Of a stretch of DNA of 64,000 nt, positions 1 to 9,192 are shown one piece after another. The notes beneath the pieces are model-generated. The model did no database searches and was not told the origin of the DNA. It saw only the letters and a list, made by a program, of their open reading frames with translations. The first letter of the stretch is position 1. The number at the start of each line of letters is the position of its first letter. The stretch is from Mycobacterium paraffinicum (GTDB lineage Bacteria > Actinomycetota > Actinomycetes > Mycobacteriales > Mycobacteriaceae). The stretch is taken from the NCBI RefSeq assembly GCF_001907675.1, contig NZ_MPNT01000008.1, positions 124,001 to 188,000 of the forward strand, in the 5' to 3' direction. Made by a program: the position numbers and the translations under genes.

Positions 1-3000
1 AGGCCGAGGAACCCGGTCAGCGTCAACCCATCCCGCGCGAAGTCGGCGATGTCGTCGGGATCCTGCCGGATGGCTTGCGCCTGAGCCGGATTCAGTTGCC
101 GCCGCGCCACCGCGATCACGCGCAGGCCGCGGCCGGCCATCTGGGCCACCGTCTCCGCCAGGTCGGGGCTCACGTCCGCGCAGGCGGCCAGCACTACCTC
201 GGGGGCGCCCTTGATGGCGAGCTCGGTGTCCGTCGCGGAGGCCGAGAACGATCGGCCGGAGCGGAACGGCAGGTGCGCGACGGCTGCGCTGGTGCTGTGG
301 CCGTTGACCGACGCGGCGGCCTCGACGATCGCGACATCGGTGGCATGCGCGTGCGGGCCGCCGTTGGACGGCGGCGCGGCGCGGGCGGCGCAGCGCAGCA
401 CCTCCTCGCGCGAAGTGCCCTGCGCCGCAACTACTTCGGCCACCCGCAACCGGTTCTGGCTGAGCGTTCCGGTCTTGTCGAAGCAGACCACGTCGATGCG
501 GCCGAGCGCCTCCACCGAACGCGGGACGCGCACCAGCGCGCCGAACTTGGTGAGCCGCCGCGCCGACGCCGCCTGCGCCAGGGTCGCCACCAGCGGCATG
601 CCCTCCGGCACCGCCGCGACGGCGATCGCGATCCCGCTGGCCACCGCCTGGCGCAGGACCGAGCCCCGCAGCAGCGCGAGCGCGCTCACCAGCGCTCCGC
701 CGGTCATGCTGACCGGGAACGCGCGGTTGGTGAGCTGGCTGAGCTGGTGCTGCAGCCCGATGTCCGACGAGAGGTCACCGGAGACCAGCTCGGCGGCGCG
801 ACGCTCCTGGGTGTCGGCCCCGACCGCGGTCACCACCGCCACCGCGGTGCCTGCCACCACGGTCGTCCCGGCATACAGCATGCAGCGGCGTTCGGCGAGC
901 GCGGCGCCCGGCGTCGGCTCCACCTGCTTTTCCACCGACAGCGACTCCCCGGTCAGCGTCGACTCGTCGACCTCGACGTCGACCTCCTCGATGATGCGGG
1001 CGTCGGCGGGCACCACCTCGTGGGTGCGCACCTCGATGACGTCGCCGGGCTGCAGTTGCGCCGCGATGACGTCGGCGTACACGCGGTCCCCCGCACCGTC
1101 GGAGAGCACCTTGCGGGCCGGTGGGATCTGTTGGGCGAGTAGGTGATTCAGCCGGTTCTCGGCGCGGAGCCGCTGGCTGGCCGCCAGCATGGAGTTCCCG
1201 GCCAGCACCGAGAAGACCAGGACGGCGTCGACCGGGGAGCCGAGCACCGCGCTGGCCGCCGAGCCGAGCGCCAGCACCGGGGTCAGCGGGTCGGTCAGCT
1301 CGGCGCGGACGGCGGCCGCGAACTGCAGGAAGGCGTGCGCGCGTGTCTCGGGCTGCGGGGCGCCGAGGGTGGCCAGCGCCAGGCGCCTCGGGTCGCCGGC
1401 CGGCTCCGAGTCGGGTGGCGGCAACGCCCGACGGACGTGCTCGACGGCCATCGCATGCCACTCCTGGACGGGAGCCGGGCGGGGGGCATCCGCCCTGATG
1501 ATGCCGCGCGCCAACAGGTATCCCGACAGCGCACCGGCCGCCGCGCCACTGGTCACCGGCCCGCGCCCGATGCCGCGCACACCGGGAATCATCAGCAGCG
1601 AGCCCATCGCCGTTGCGCCGGCCGAGATCCCGACGCCGCGTTGGGCGGCGGCCCGGGCCGCCGGCAGCGCGTGCAGGACACGCCAGGCCGCGCCCAGGTC
1701 GGGCAGCAGCAGGTCGGCGTACCACGGCGGGGGACCGTCGCCGGCCTCGGGCATCATGCCCAGCGCCACGTCGGCCGACCAAATGGCTTGCGCCCCAGGG
1801 GATGACAGCACGGCGACGGTGCGGCCCGCCTCCTGCAGGCCCGCCACGGCACCCGCCAGCGCGTCGTCGATGGAACCCCGCCCCAGCGGCCTGATCTCGT
1901 CGAACGCCGGCCGCAGTTCGCCCAGCGAATCGTCCTCGACCGAAACCAGTTCGGATCCCGCCCGGTGCGCCTCCGAGACGACCGCCGACGCCAACGGATC
2001 GTGGGTGAAGCAGAACAGCGCCTCGACTTGGGTGTTCGGCTTGCTGGGCGATATCGCAGGCACCGGATGCCAGCCCGGACGCAGCCGATTCTTCTCCAGC
2101 ATCAGCTGGGCCCGCGACCACGCGGCGGGCAGCTCGGCTTCCCGGGCGCCGCGAATCAGCGACACCCGCAAGCTCTTGGTGCACAGCACCCGGGGATCGA
2201 TGACGATCGCGTCGACCCGGTCCAGGCGGCGCAACGCCTCCGGGCGCAGCGCCAGGACGGCGTGCCGGTCGGCCAGCCCCCGGCCCAGCGCCGCGGCGAA
2301 GGCCTCCGGCGTGGTCCGGTTGGCCGCCGGCGTGGTCACCAGGACGGCCAGGGCCGCCTGGTTGAGGTTGCGGGTGGTGGCGCCGACGATCCCGGCGCTG
2401 ATCGCTTGGACGAGAGCGAACCGGCCGGCGTGGTGGTCGTCCGGCCGGCCGCGCGGCGGCTTGGCCGCCGCCGACGGGTCGGTGCGCGGATGGTCGGCCT
2501 GGGTGGCCAGCTGAGGTTCGTGACGGACCCACGCGCGCGCCTCCGCGCGGCATTCGGCGGCCTTGAGCGACTGCATCAGCAGGCCCACCGACAATGAGGC
2601 GGGGGACTGGGTGACGGTTTCCGCGGCCGTCACGGCCAGGGTCAGCGCCGTGTCGGTCGCGGGCCGGCCGATGCGGTCCTCGAGCAGGCGGCGCGGCCAC
2701 GGTTGGTAGTCGAGCGCGACCACGCCCGCCAGGACACCGATGGGCATGCGCGGCCAGCGCAGCGCGCGCCCGGTCAGCGCTATGCCAAGCCCGGCCGCGC
2801 TGGCGGCCGCGGTGGCGGCCCGGGTCGCCAGCACCACGCCGTCGCCCGGCAGGCTCGTCGGGGGTGCCAGCGGTTTGGCGGCTGCGCTTGGCGCGCAACG
2901 CTTCTCGGTGGAATCGACGATGCGGCACAGGTCGCGCAGCGAGGTGTCCGCGTCGCCGATGGTGACCACCACGCGGGACAGCGGGTAGTTCAGGGCGGCG

Positions 3001-3296
3001 GACGCGACCCCTCGATGGGCCAGCAGCGTGTCGAGCACCGAGCGTCCGAGTTCGTCACCTGAGGCGCCGTCCAGCCCCCGCACCTCGATCCAGGCGCGCT
3101 CCGCGCCACGCCAGCAGCGGCGGCCCAGTGTTGCCGGGCTCTCCTGAGGCAGTTCGGCCGAGATTGCGCGGGCGCCCTCGCGCAGCGGAATCGCGGCGAT
3201 GGTGACGCCGGCCTCCACGAGCGAGGTGGTGGCCTGGATCCCCGCCGCGACGGCGCGCAACGGCGCAGATCGTTGTATCGCTGTCGCAATACTCAA
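1..3296 (-). CDS. ctpH: cation-transporting P-type ATPase, CtpH-like (3' end outside window)
   Basis: Membrane P-type ATPase of the large mycobacterial CtpH/CtpI type; it couples ATP hydrolysis to cation transport, with the ion not deducible from sequence. About 1,098 N-terminal residues are visible and the frame is open to the window edge, so the C-terminal nucleotide-binding and transport part is missing. The phosphorylation motif DKTGTLS is present (Asp about residue 940, bases 477-479), preceded by VPEGMP in the transport helix and LTGES in the actuator domain (near bases 940-970). The roughly 700-residue region before the actuator is the long extension typical of CtpH/CtpI. I chose the TTG at 3296, because an in-frame stop lies eight codons upstream and no ATG or GTG intervenes; the start is therefore uncertain. 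It lies 21 bp downstream of the small membrane protein gene, as in the H37Rv Rv0426c-Rv0425c order. No frameshift was found. Confidence 0.88.
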   Translation of the reverse strand, partial: MSIATAIQRSAPLRAVAAGIQATTSLVEAGVTIAAIPLREGARAISAELPQESPATLGRRCWRGAERAWIEVRGLDGASGDELGRSVLDTLLAHRGVASAALNYPLSRVVVTIGDADTSLRDLCRIVDSTEKRCAPSAAAKPLAPPTSLPGDGVVLATRAATAAASAAGLGIALTGRALRWPRMPIGVLAGVVALDYQPWPRRLLEDRIGRPATDTALTLAVTAAETVTQSPASLSVGLLMQSLKAAECRAEARAWVRHEPQLATQADHPRTDPSAAAKPPRGRPDDHHAGRFALVQAISAGIVGATTRNLNQAALAVLVTTPAANRTTPEAFAAALGRGLADRHAVLALRPEALRRLDRVDAIVIDPRVLCTKSLRVSLIRGAREAELPAAWSRAQLMLEKNRLRPGWHPVPAISPSKPNTQVEALFCFTHDPLASAVVSEAHRAGSELVSVEDDSLGELRPAFDEIRPLGRGSIDDALAGAVAGLQEAGRTVAVLSSPGAQAIWSADVALGMMPEAGDGPPPWYADLLLPDLGAAWRVLHALPAARAAAQRGVGISAGATAMGSLLMIPGVRGIGRGPVTSGAAAGALSGYLLARGIIRADAPRPAPVQEWHAMAVEHVRRALPPPDSEPAGDPRRLALATLGAPQPETRAHAFLQFAAAVRAELTDPLTPVLALGSAASAVLGSPVDAVLVFSVLAGNSMLAASQRLRAENRLNHLLAQQIPPARKVLSDGAGDRVYADVIAAQLQPGDVIEVRTHEVVPADARIIEEVDVEVDESTLTGESLSVEKQVEPTPGAALAERRCMLYAGTTVVAGTAVAVVTAVGADTQERRAAELVSGDLSSDIGLQHQLSQLTNRAFPVSMTGGALVSALALLRGSVLRQAVASGIAIAVAAVPEGMPLVATLAQAASARRLTKFGALVRVPRSVEALGRIDVVCFDKTGTLSQNRLRVAEVVAAQGTSREEVLRCAARAAPPSNGGPHAHATDVAIVEAAASVNGHSTSAAVAHLPFRSGRSFSASATDTELAIKGAPEVVLAACADVSPDLAETVAQMAGRGLRVIAVARRQLNPAQAQAIRQDPDDIADFARDGLTLTGFLG

Positions 3297-3317
3297 AAGC
3301 GGCTTCGGGCAGTCCCG

Positions 3318-3779
3318 TTAGTTGGTGCTACGCAGCGCGCTGCCGCCGGCGCGGCGACCGGCGGCCTTCTTGGCCGTCGACTTGCCGGCCGCCTTCTGCG
3401 GCGCGGACTTCTGCGGCGCGGGCTTCTCGTCCGCCGGTTCGGCGGGCACGGCCTTGAGGCTGGCCTTCGGCGTCGGCGCGCCCGATCCGTTGCGGTGGCT
3501 CAGCCGTTGCAGCAACAGGACGCCGCCGCCGACCGCCAACAGCACCGGCCACTCGACCAGCCCGGCGACGCCAAGCGCGCCGATGGCCACCGCGGCCGCA
3601 GGCGTCGAGTGGCTGCCGCTGCTGATTCCCTTTTTGATGCCCTCGGCGGCCCCGGTGACGCCGCCGACGACGCCATTCACCGCCGCGCCACCCACGGCGC
3701 CGGCGGCCGCGGTCGTCGCGCTTGCCGCGCGATTCACCGTTTGACCCACCCCTCGGACTGCCCCGCCGATGACACTCAT
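3318..3779 (-). CDS. small membrane protein with Lys/Ala-rich tail (Rv0426c-like)
   Basis: A protein of 153 residues with no assigned function. The first half is rich in Gly, Ala and Val, with hydrophobic stretches around residues 60-90 (VAIGALGVAGLVEWPVLLAVGGGVLLL region) that look membrane-associated. The last 50 residues are rich in Lys, Pro and Ala (repeated APQKSAPQKAAGK-type pattern). Two ATG codons are adjacent (3782 and 3779); the AAGGAG ribosome site is only 2 bases from the first and 5 from the second, favouring 3779. Position directly upstream of ctpH on the same strand suggests co-transcription. The similar tail in heparin-binding hemagglutinin is a composition similarity, not evidence of homology. 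Confidence 0.7.
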   Translation of the reverse strand: MSVIGGAVRGVGQTVNRAASATTAAAGAVGGAAVNGVVGGVTGAAEGIKKGISSGSHSTPAAAVAIGALGVAGLVEWPVLLAVGGGVLLLQRLSHRNGSGAPTPKASLKAVPAEPADEKPAPQKSAPQKAAGKSTAKKAAGRRAGGSALRSTN

Positions 3780-3993
3780 CATGACTCCTTGGCTTTCCTG
3801 CCCTTGCCGCGAACGCGCGTCACCGGTGAGCTGTACCCACTGAACGCATCGTTAACAGCAAAAAAACACTGTTTGTCGCTTCTAACAAAATCAAAGCCTG
3901 CCACCTTACAAACGCGCAGACAACGAACGGTCGCATTTAATTTGCCTGAGCTTAACCTGGTTAGAAGCGCGGCGCGAACGAGGTCAACGCGAT

Positions 3994-4962
3994 TTAGTCT
4001 CGCCTTATGTCGATTTGCACCGGTGCGTGATCGCTGGCGGCCTTTCCCTTGCGCTCGTCGCGGACGATCTGGGCGTCCGTCACGCGGGCGGCCAACTCCG
4101 GTGAGGCCAGGATGAAGTCGATGCGCATCCCTTGCCGTTTCGGGAACCGCAGTTGGGTGTAGTCCCAATAGGTGTACACACCCGGCCCGGGCGCGAAAGG
4201 CCTTACCACGTCGGTGAATTGGGCGTCGACGATAGCGCCGAACGCGCGGCGCTCGGGCTCGGAGACGTGGGTGGCGCCGACGTAGAACTCGGTGCTCCAG
4301 ACGTCGTCGTCGGTCGGGGCGATGTTCCAATCGCCGGCCAACGCGATCTGCGCGGTGGGGTCGTCGCGCAACCAGGCGGCCGCCGTATCACGGAGCGCGG
4401 CAAGCCATTCCAGCTTGTAGGTGTAGTGCGGGTCGCCCAGCGCGCGGCCGTTGGGCACATACAGGCTCCAGACCCGAACGCCGCCGCAGGTGGCGCCCAG
4501 GGCGCGGGCCTCGGCCGTCGCGGCCACCTCCGGTTTGCTGCTCCAGCTGGGCTGGCCGTCGAAGCCGATCCGCACCTCGTCGAGGCCCACGCGTGAGGCG
4601 ATCGCTACGCCGTTCCATTGATTGAAGCCGACGTGCGCCACCTCGTAGCCGAGTTCGAAAAACGGCAAGCTGGGAAATTGGGTGTCGGAACATTTGGTCT
4701 CCTGCATGGCCAGCACGTCGACCTCGGCGCGCGCGAGCCAGTCGAGGACGCGGGCCAGGCGGCTGCGAATCGAGTTGACGTTCCAGGTGGCCAGCCGCAG
4801 CGGGGATCGCGAGCGCGGCGAGGCCGGGTGCTGCGGGTCGGCGCCATCGGTCAGCGGGGATCGCGAGCGCGGCGAGGCCGGGTGCTGCGGGTCGGCGCCA
4901 TCGGTCAGCGGGGATCGCGAGCGCGGCGAAGCCGGGCGCTGCGGGTCGCCGCCATCGGTCAT
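3994..4962 (-). CDS. xthA: exodeoxyribonuclease III
   Basis: Apurinic/apyrimidinic endonuclease and 3'-5' exonuclease of the EEP (endonuclease/exonuclease/phosphatase) family, acting in base excision repair. Family motifs are clear: ATWNVNSIR at the start of the domain, the catalytic-Glu motif QETKC, GDWNIAP, and SDHAPV near the C-terminus. The predicted 322-residue protein carries an unusual N-terminal extension of three 18-residue repeats (MTDGGDPQRPASPRSRSP and two LTDGADPQHPASPRSRSP), ending right before the EEP domain. The ATG at 4962 lies two bases after the stop of the acetyltransferase gene, so the two are probably co-transcribed. If the extension is not translated, initiation would need a non-ATG codon next to the EEP domain. 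Gene order def-GNAT-xthA matches H37Rv Rv0429c-Rv0427c. Confidence 0.92.
   Translation of the reverse strand: MTDGGDPQRPASPRSRSPLTDGADPQHPASPRSRSPLTDGADPQHPASPRSRSPLRLATWNVNSIRSRLARVLDWLARAEVDVLAMQETKCSDTQFPSLPFFELGYEVAHVGFNQWNGVAIASRVGLDEVRIGFDGQPSWSSKPEVAATAEARALGATCGGVRVWSLYVPNGRALGDPHYTYKLEWLAALRDTAAAWLRDDPTAQIALAGDWNIAPTDDDVWSTEFYVGATHVSEPERRAFGAIVDAQFTDVVRPFAPGPGVYTYWDYTQLRFPKRQGMRIDFILASPELAARVTDAQIVRDERKGKAASDHAPVQIDIRRD
4798..4959. repeat. three-copy 54-bp coding tandem repeat in xthA
   Basis: Three head-to-tail 54-bp units at 4798-4851, 4852-4905 and 4906-4959. The first two are identical; the third differs at three bases. Each unit is a multiple of three, so copy number can vary without breaking the xthA frame; each adds 18 residues rich in Asp, Pro, Ser and Arg. 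The start codon of xthA sits at the edge of the third unit. Confidence 0.95.
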
Positions 4963-4964
4963 CG

Positions 4965-5729
4965 CTAGACGGTATCCCAGGCGGGGGAGCGGGCCGGGAA
5001 GTAGCGGCGGCTGTGGTGGGCCCGGAAGCCAAGCGCTTCGGCGAGAGGTGTCGCGGCGTCCCCGGGGACGACCAGATAGGCGCGGGTCGCGCCGCGCCCC
5101 GCGGCCCGGGTCAACAGCGCCTCGCACGCCGCCGGGTCGTCGCAGGCCGCCGGCAGGCCAACCCAGCGCGTGCCGTCGGGGGCGTCGGTCACGGCCGCGA
5201 GCGCCGTGGCGTCGGGGTCAGGGTCGGCGTCGTCCGCCCCCGCGGGCGCCGAGACGTCGCGCACCAAGACGCGTTCCGTGCGTTCGGCGCTGAGCCCCGA
5301 CGGCAGCGGCAACAAGCGATCGGGAATGGCCAGTCGCGGGGTCAGGCCGCGGCGCTCATACCAGTCCGCGATCGCCGCAACGGTGCCGGACCGAGCCGAT
5401 ACATCCAGCGGCACAGCGAAATCGACCCCGCCCCCGGCGCGCAGCAGCCAGCCGTCGAGCCACGCCCGTTCCGTGCCGGGGGACGCCGCGGCAACCGCGT
5501 GCTCGAGGGCCCGGATTTCGGAGGTCCGCACGGGGGCGTCGGTCAGCACCCGCAGCGCGACGACGTCGTCGGGCAACACCTCGGCGACCGCGCCTGTCTT
5601 GGTCCGGACCCGCACCACCGGGTCGACCGCCAGCAGCTGCCCCACCGCGTCGGTCAGGGGCGGCACCGAGCCCGGGGGCCGCCGGTAACGCAGCGTCACC
5701 CGCGTGCCCAACTCCGGCCACGAGAACAT
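4965..5729 (-). CDS. GNAT-family N-acetyltransferase (Rv0428c-like)
   Basis: A 254-residue protein with a C-terminal acetyltransferase-like region. After an N-terminal part with an SH3-like look (RVTLRYRRPPGS), it has a substrate half (LDGWLLRAGGGVDFA, AIADWYERRGL) and a C-terminal half with AYLVVPGDAATPLAEALGF ending in HHSRRYF, typical of GNAT enzymes that transfer acetyl from acetyl-CoA to an amine. The substrate is unknown. Its ATG (5729) overlaps the def stop by one base (TGATG), so the pair is translationally coupled, and xthA follows after 2 bp. Gene order agrees with H37Rv Rv0428c. Confidence 0.8.
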   Translation of the reverse strand: MFSWPELGTRVTLRYRRPPGSVPPLTDAVGQLLAVDPVVRVRTKTGAVAEVLPDDVVALRVLTDAPVRTSEIRALEHAVAAASPGTERAWLDGWLLRAGGGVDFAVPLDVSARSGTVAAIADWYERRGLTPRLAIPDRLLPLPSGLSAERTERVLVRDVSAPAGADDADPDPDATALAAVTDAPDGTRWVGLPAACDDPAACEALLTRAAGRGATRAYLVVPGDAATPLAEALGFRAHHSRRYFPARSPAWDTV

Positions 5730-6322
5730 CAGTGACCGAAGGGGTCCGGCCCTTCACCGGGCAGCCACGACAGTCCGGGCACGCCCCAGCCGTGCGCCTT
5801 GACGGCGCGCTTCGCGCTGCGGGCGTGGCGACCGATCAGCCGGTCCAGGTACAGGAAGCCATCCAGATGCCCGGTCTCGTGCTGCAGCATGCGCGCGAAC
5901 AGGCCCGTGCCCTCGAGCTCGACCGGCTTGCCGTCGGCGTCGACACCGGTGACCCGCGCCCAGGTGGCGCGGCCGGTGGGAAACGACTCGCCGGGGACCG
6001 AGAGGCAGCCCTCGTCATCGTTGTCCGGGTCCGGCATGGTCTCCGGTATCTCGGAGGTCTGAAGCACCGGGTTGACGACCACACCGCGGCGCCGTTCGGT
6101 CCGGCCCCGGTCGTCGGCGCAGTCGTAGACGAAGACGCGCAACCCGACGCCGATCTGGTTGGCGGCCAGGCCGACTCCGTGCGCGGCGTCCATGGTGTCG
6201 TACATGTTGGCGATCAGCTCCGCCAGGTCCGCCGGCAGCGAGCCGTCGGCGCCGACGGGCACCGGCTGCGTCGGGGTGTGCAAGACCGGATCCCCGACGA
6301 TCCGGATCGGTACGACTGCCAT
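5729..6322 (-). CDS. def: peptide deformylase
   Basis: Removes the N-formyl group from nascent proteins in the cytoplasm. At 197 residues it has all three deformylase motifs: [10 protein letters not shown] (about residues 49-58), EGCLSVPGE with the metal ligand Cys106, and QHETGHLDG with metal ligands His148/His152 and catalytic Glu149. It is the first gene of the def-GNAT-xthA operon. The ATG at 6322 is followed by the expected [14 protein letters not shown] start. The 202 bp between it and the divergent DUF3263 gene must hold both promoters; I could not place them confidently. Confidence 0.96.
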   Translation of the reverse strand: MAVVPIRIVGDPVLHTPTQPVPVGADGSLPADLAELIANMYDTMDAAHGVGLAANQIGVGLRVFVYDCADDRGRTERRRGVVVNPVLQTSEIPETMPDPDNDDEGCLSVPGESFPTGRATWARVTGVDADGKPVELEGTGLFARMLQHETGHLDGFLYLDRLIGRHARSAKRAVKAHGWGVPGLSWLPGEGPDPFGH

Positions 6323-6524
6323 GGTCGGCTAAGCTACCGCACGCCCGTGGGCGCCGAAGCCGGCATGTTCTCCGCGGGCAATCTGAGCCAATCGGCCGAC
6401 TCGCGGGTCTGGATGACGGCTTGAGGGTTTGCGCCGTGGTTCAATATTCGCCGAAACACGCCCTCAGGTAAATCAAGTCATCTACAGCAGCCGAGAATCG
6501 CCGGAAGGGTCCAGGGGAAGCTAT

Positions 6525-6833
6525 ATGGACAGCGCCATGGCGCGGGCAAATCGATCGGGGGACGATGCCGAGATCGCAGATGGCCTCACCCGCCGTGAAC
6601 ACGACATCCTCGCCTTCGAACGTCAGTGGTGGAAATTCGCGGGCGTAAAAGAGGAAGCGATCAAAGAGCTGTTCTCGATGTCGGCGACGCGCTACTACCA
6701 GGTGCTCAACGCGCTCGTCGACCGGCCGGAGGCGCTCGCCGCCGACCCGATGCTGGTGAAGCGGTTGCGGCGGCTGCGGGCCAGCCGGCAGAAGGCGCGG
6801 GCGGCGCGGCGCCTCGGCTTCGAGGTGACCTGA
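6525..6833 (+). CDS. DUF3263 family protein (Rv0430-like)
   Basis: A 102-residue basic protein without a known activity. The central segment (GLTRREHDILAFERQWWKFAGVKEEAIKELF) and the helix SATRYYQVLNALVDRPEAL are characteristic of the DUF3263 family, and the C-terminus is Arg-rich (RLRRLRASRQKARAARR). The helical, basic make-up would fit nucleic acid binding, but that is inference. The ATG at 6525 is chosen over an in-frame start at 6429 because an AGGGGAAG ribosome site lies just upstream and the resulting length matches the mycobacterial family. Confidence 0.82.
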   Translation: MDSAMARANRSGDDAEIADGLTRREHDILAFERQWWKFAGVKEEAIKELFSMSATRYYQVLNALVDRPEALAADPMLVKRLRRLRASRQKARAARRLGFEVT

Positions 6834-6842
6834 CTCGCTACA

Positions 6843-7328
6843 GTGGGCTCGATGAAAGAGCGAGTCCCCGACTCCACGGGGCTGCCCCTGCGGGCCATGG
6901 TGATGGTGCTGTTGTTTTTAGGCGTCATCTTCCTGCTGCTGGGCTGGCAGGCGCTGGGGTCGTCCGGCAGCTCCGACGACGACTCGGCCTCGGCGGTCTC
7001 CACGTCCTCGGCCACCAGCACCTCTGCCACGCCCACGAGCACTAAGCCCGCGGCCAACCGGTCCGATGTTCAGGTGTACAACATCTCGACGAAAGAGGGC
7101 GTCGCCTCCCATACCAAGGATCAGCTGACGGCCGGCGGTTTCAACGTCACCAAAGTCGACAACCTGACCGTGCCCGACGTCTCGGCCACCACGGTGTATT
7201 ACACCGATGCCGACGACGAGCACGCCACCGCCGACGCGGTCGGCAAAATCCTGGGCGCTCCGGTCGAACCGCGCATCCCGGCCCTGAGCGGAGAACCCCC
7301 CGGGGTCATCGTCCTCGTTACGGGTTGA
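6843..7328 (+). CDS. virR: LytR_C-domain membrane protein, VirR-like (Rv0431)
   Basis: Single-pass envelope protein of 161 residues: a short cytoplasmic N-terminus, one membrane helix (residues about 16-40, VMVLLFLGVIFLLLGW), a Ser/Thr-rich linker, and a C-terminal LytR_C-like domain (VQVYNISTKEGVASHTKDQLTAGGFNV...VYYTDADDEHATADAV). The M. tuberculosis homologue VirR restrains membrane vesicle release and is linked to cell-wall permeability. GTG at 6843 is used; an in-frame ATG at 6852 is an equally possible start. It follows the DUF3263 gene by 9 bp, suggesting one transcript. Confidence 0.82.
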   Translation: MGSMKERVPDSTGLPLRAMVMVLLFLGVIFLLLGWQALGSSGSSDDDSASAVSTSSATSTSATPTSTKPAANRSDVQVYNISTKEGVASHTKDQLTAGGFNVTKVDNLTVPDVSATTVYYTDADDEHATADAVGKILGAPVEPRIPALSGEPPGVIVLVTG

Positions 7329-7352
7329 CCCGTCAGCGGCTAGGCTTCCGCT

Positions 7353-8072
7353 ATGCCTCAGCTCGCTGGTTACCGCACCGCCGCCGTCACCGTTTCCGCG
7401 CTCTCCGCAGCAACTTCGGTCGCCCTGCTCGGCGCGTGCTCGTCGCCGCAGCACGCGTCCACGTCCCCGGGCACCACGCCGTCGGTGTGGACCGGTTCGC
7501 CGGCGCCGTCGGGAACCGGGACGCCGGAGGGCGGGCCCGTCGCTGCGCCGTCGGGGCCGAGCATCGTCACCCACCTGAAGGCGCCCGACGGCATCCAGGT
7601 CGCGACCGCCACCTTCCAGTTCAACAACGGCTACGCCACGGTCACCATCGAGACGACCGCCAACGGGGTGCTCTCGCCCGGCTTCCACGGGGTGCACATC
7701 CACAAGGTCGGCAAGTGTGAGCCCAACTCCGTCGCCCCGACCGGTGGCGCGCCGGGCGACTTCCTGTCCGCCGGCGGGCACTTCCAGACGCCCGGGCACG
7801 CCGCCGAACCCGCCAGCGGTGACCTCACCTCGCTTCAGGTGCGCAAGGACGGGTCCGGGATGTTGATGACCACGACGGACGCCTTCACCATGGACGACCT
7901 GCTCAACGGCGAGAAGACGGCGATCATCATCCACGCCGGCGCCGACAACTTCGCCAACATCCCACCGGAGCGGTACAGCCAGACCAACGGCACCCCGGGC
8001 CCCGACCAGATGACGATGAGCACCGGTGACGCCGGCAAGCGGGTTGCGTGCGGTGTGATCGGTGCCGGCTAA
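7353..8072 (+). CDS. sodC: Cu/Zn superoxide dismutase lipoprotein
   Basis: Dismutates superoxide to hydrogen peroxide and oxygen outside the membrane. The 239-residue precursor has a signal peptide ending in the lipobox LLGAC (Cys29), so the mature enzyme should be lipid-anchored; a Ser/Pro/Thr linker follows. Metal-site and fold motifs are visible: [22 protein letters not shown], and [16 protein letters not shown], with a second Cys in KRVACGV for the usual disulfide. Its 3' end overlaps the start of the next gene by 11 bp, so the two are probably co-translated. Confidence 0.95.
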   Translation: MPQLAGYRTAAVTVSALSAATSVALLGACSSPQHASTSPGTTPSVWTGSPAPSGTGTPEGGPVAAPSGPSIVTHLKAPDGIQVATATFQFNNGYATVTIETTANGVLSPGFHGVHIHKVGKCEPNSVAPTGGAPGDFLSAGGHFQTPGHAAEPASGDLTSLQVRKDGSGMLMTTTDAFTMDDLLNGEKTAIIIHAGADNFANIPPERYSQTNGTPGPDQMTMSTGDAGKRVACGVIGAG

Positions 8073-9192
8073 CTCCGACCACGCGCGCATCGATTTCGCC
8101 CGGTCACCGAGGCCGACCCTCGGCGTGGAGTGGGAGTTCGCGCTCGTCGACGCGCAGACCCGCGACCTGAGCAACGAGGCCACCGCGGTGATCGCCGAGA
8201 TCGGCGAAAACCCGCGCGTACACAAGGAGTTGCTGCGCAACACCGTCGAGGTCGTCAGCGGTGTCTGCCGATCCGCCGGCGAGGCGATGGAGGATCTGCG
8301 GGAGACCCTCGGCCCGGCGCACCGAATCGTCCGCGACCGGGGCATCGAACTCTTCAGCGCGGGCGCCCACCCGTTCGCGCAGTGGTCCACCCAGAAGCTC
8401 ACCGACGCGCCCCGCTACGCCGAACTGATCAAGCGCACGCAGTGGTGGGGCCGGCAGATGTTGATCTGGGGCGTGCACGTGCATGTCGGAATCTCGTCGG
8501 CGCACAAGGTCATGCCGATCATGACGTCCCTGCTGAAGTACTACCCCCATCTGTTGGCGCTCTCGGCGTCCTCACCCTGGTGGACCGGCGTGGACACCGG
8601 CTACGCCAGCAACCGCGCGATGATGTTCCAGCAGCTGCCGACCGCCGGCCTGCCGTTCCAGTTCCAGACCTGGGCGGAGTTCGAGGGGTTCGTCTACGAC
8701 CAGAAGAAGACCGGCATCATCGATCACGTCGACGAAGTCCGTTGGGACATCAGGCCTTCACCGCACCTGGGCACCCTCGAGGTGCGGATCTGCGACGGCG
8801 TGTCCAACCTGCGCGAGCTGGGCGCGTTGGTGGCGCTGACGCACTGCCTGGTGGTGGACCTGGACCGCAGGCTGGAAGCCGACGAGACGTTGCCGACCAT
8901 GCCGCCGTGGCACAACCAGGAGAACAAGTGGCGCGCCGCCCGCTACGGGCTGGACGCCATCATCATCCAGGACGCCGACAGCAACGAGCGGCTCGTCACC
9001 GAGGATCTCGACGACGTGCTGAATCGGCTTGAGCCCGTGGCGAAATCGTTGAACTGCGTCGACGAGCTGGCCGCGGTGGCCGACATCCCCAGGCTGGGCG
9101 CCTCTTATCAACGGCAGCGTCGGGTGGCCGAGGAACACGACGGCGACCTGCGGGCGGTGGTCGACGCGCTGGTGGCCGAGCTGGAGATCTGA
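8062..9192 (+). CDS. carboxylate-amine ligase, GCS2 (YbdK-like) family (Rv0433)
   Basis: A 376-residue member of the glutamate-cysteine ligase type 2 family, ATP-dependent enzymes that join a carboxylate to an amine. Visible family motifs: [12 protein letters not shown] near residue 18, the [10 protein letters not shown] segment, the WGVHVHVGI metal/substrate motif, and [15 protein letters not shown]. The true substrate is not certain: mycobacteria make mycothiol rather than glutathione, so a glutamate-cysteine ligase role should not be assumed. GTG at 8062 overlaps the end of sodC by 11 bp, and the stop overlaps the next ATG (TGATG). Confidence 0.85.
   Translation: MPANSDHARIDFARSPRPTLGVEWEFALVDAQTRDLSNEATAVIAEIGENPRVHKELLRNTVEVVSGVCRSAGEAMEDLRETLGPAHRIVRDRGIELFSAGAHPFAQWSTQKLTDAPRYAELIKRTQWWGRQMLIWGVHVHVGISSAHKVMPIMTSLLKYYPHLLALSASSPWWTGVDTGYASNRAMMFQQLPTAGLPFQFQTWAEFEGFVYDQKKTGIIDHVDEVRWDIRPSPHLGTLEVRICDGVSNLRELGALVALTHCLVVDLDRRLEADETLPTMPPWHNQENKWRAARYGLDAIIIQDADSNERLVTEDLDDVLNRLEPVAKSLNCVDELAAVADIPRLGASYQRQRRVAEEHDGDLRAVVDALVAELEI

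Noticed and set aside
775..2928. 717-codon open frame on the minus strand inside ctpH
   Set aside because: It is a different phase of the same strand as the ctpH frame. It shows no family motif and is rich in Arg, Gly and Pro, as expected of GC-rich shadow frames, whereas the ctpH phase carries LTGES, VPEGMP and DKTGT.
1..3296. Frameshift or pseudogene in ctpH
   Set aside because: Reading the minus strand from 3296 to the window edge gives one uninterrupted frame with all expected motifs; the lack of a listed open frame is due to the TTG start and the missing end.
3783..3993. Gene or RNA in the 210-bp AT-richer gap between xthA and the Rv0426c-like gene
   Set aside because: Short open frames here lack codon bias and ribosome sites, and only a weak TAACC/GGTTA palindrome is visible. 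Probably the promoter region of the Rv0426c-like and ctpH genes.
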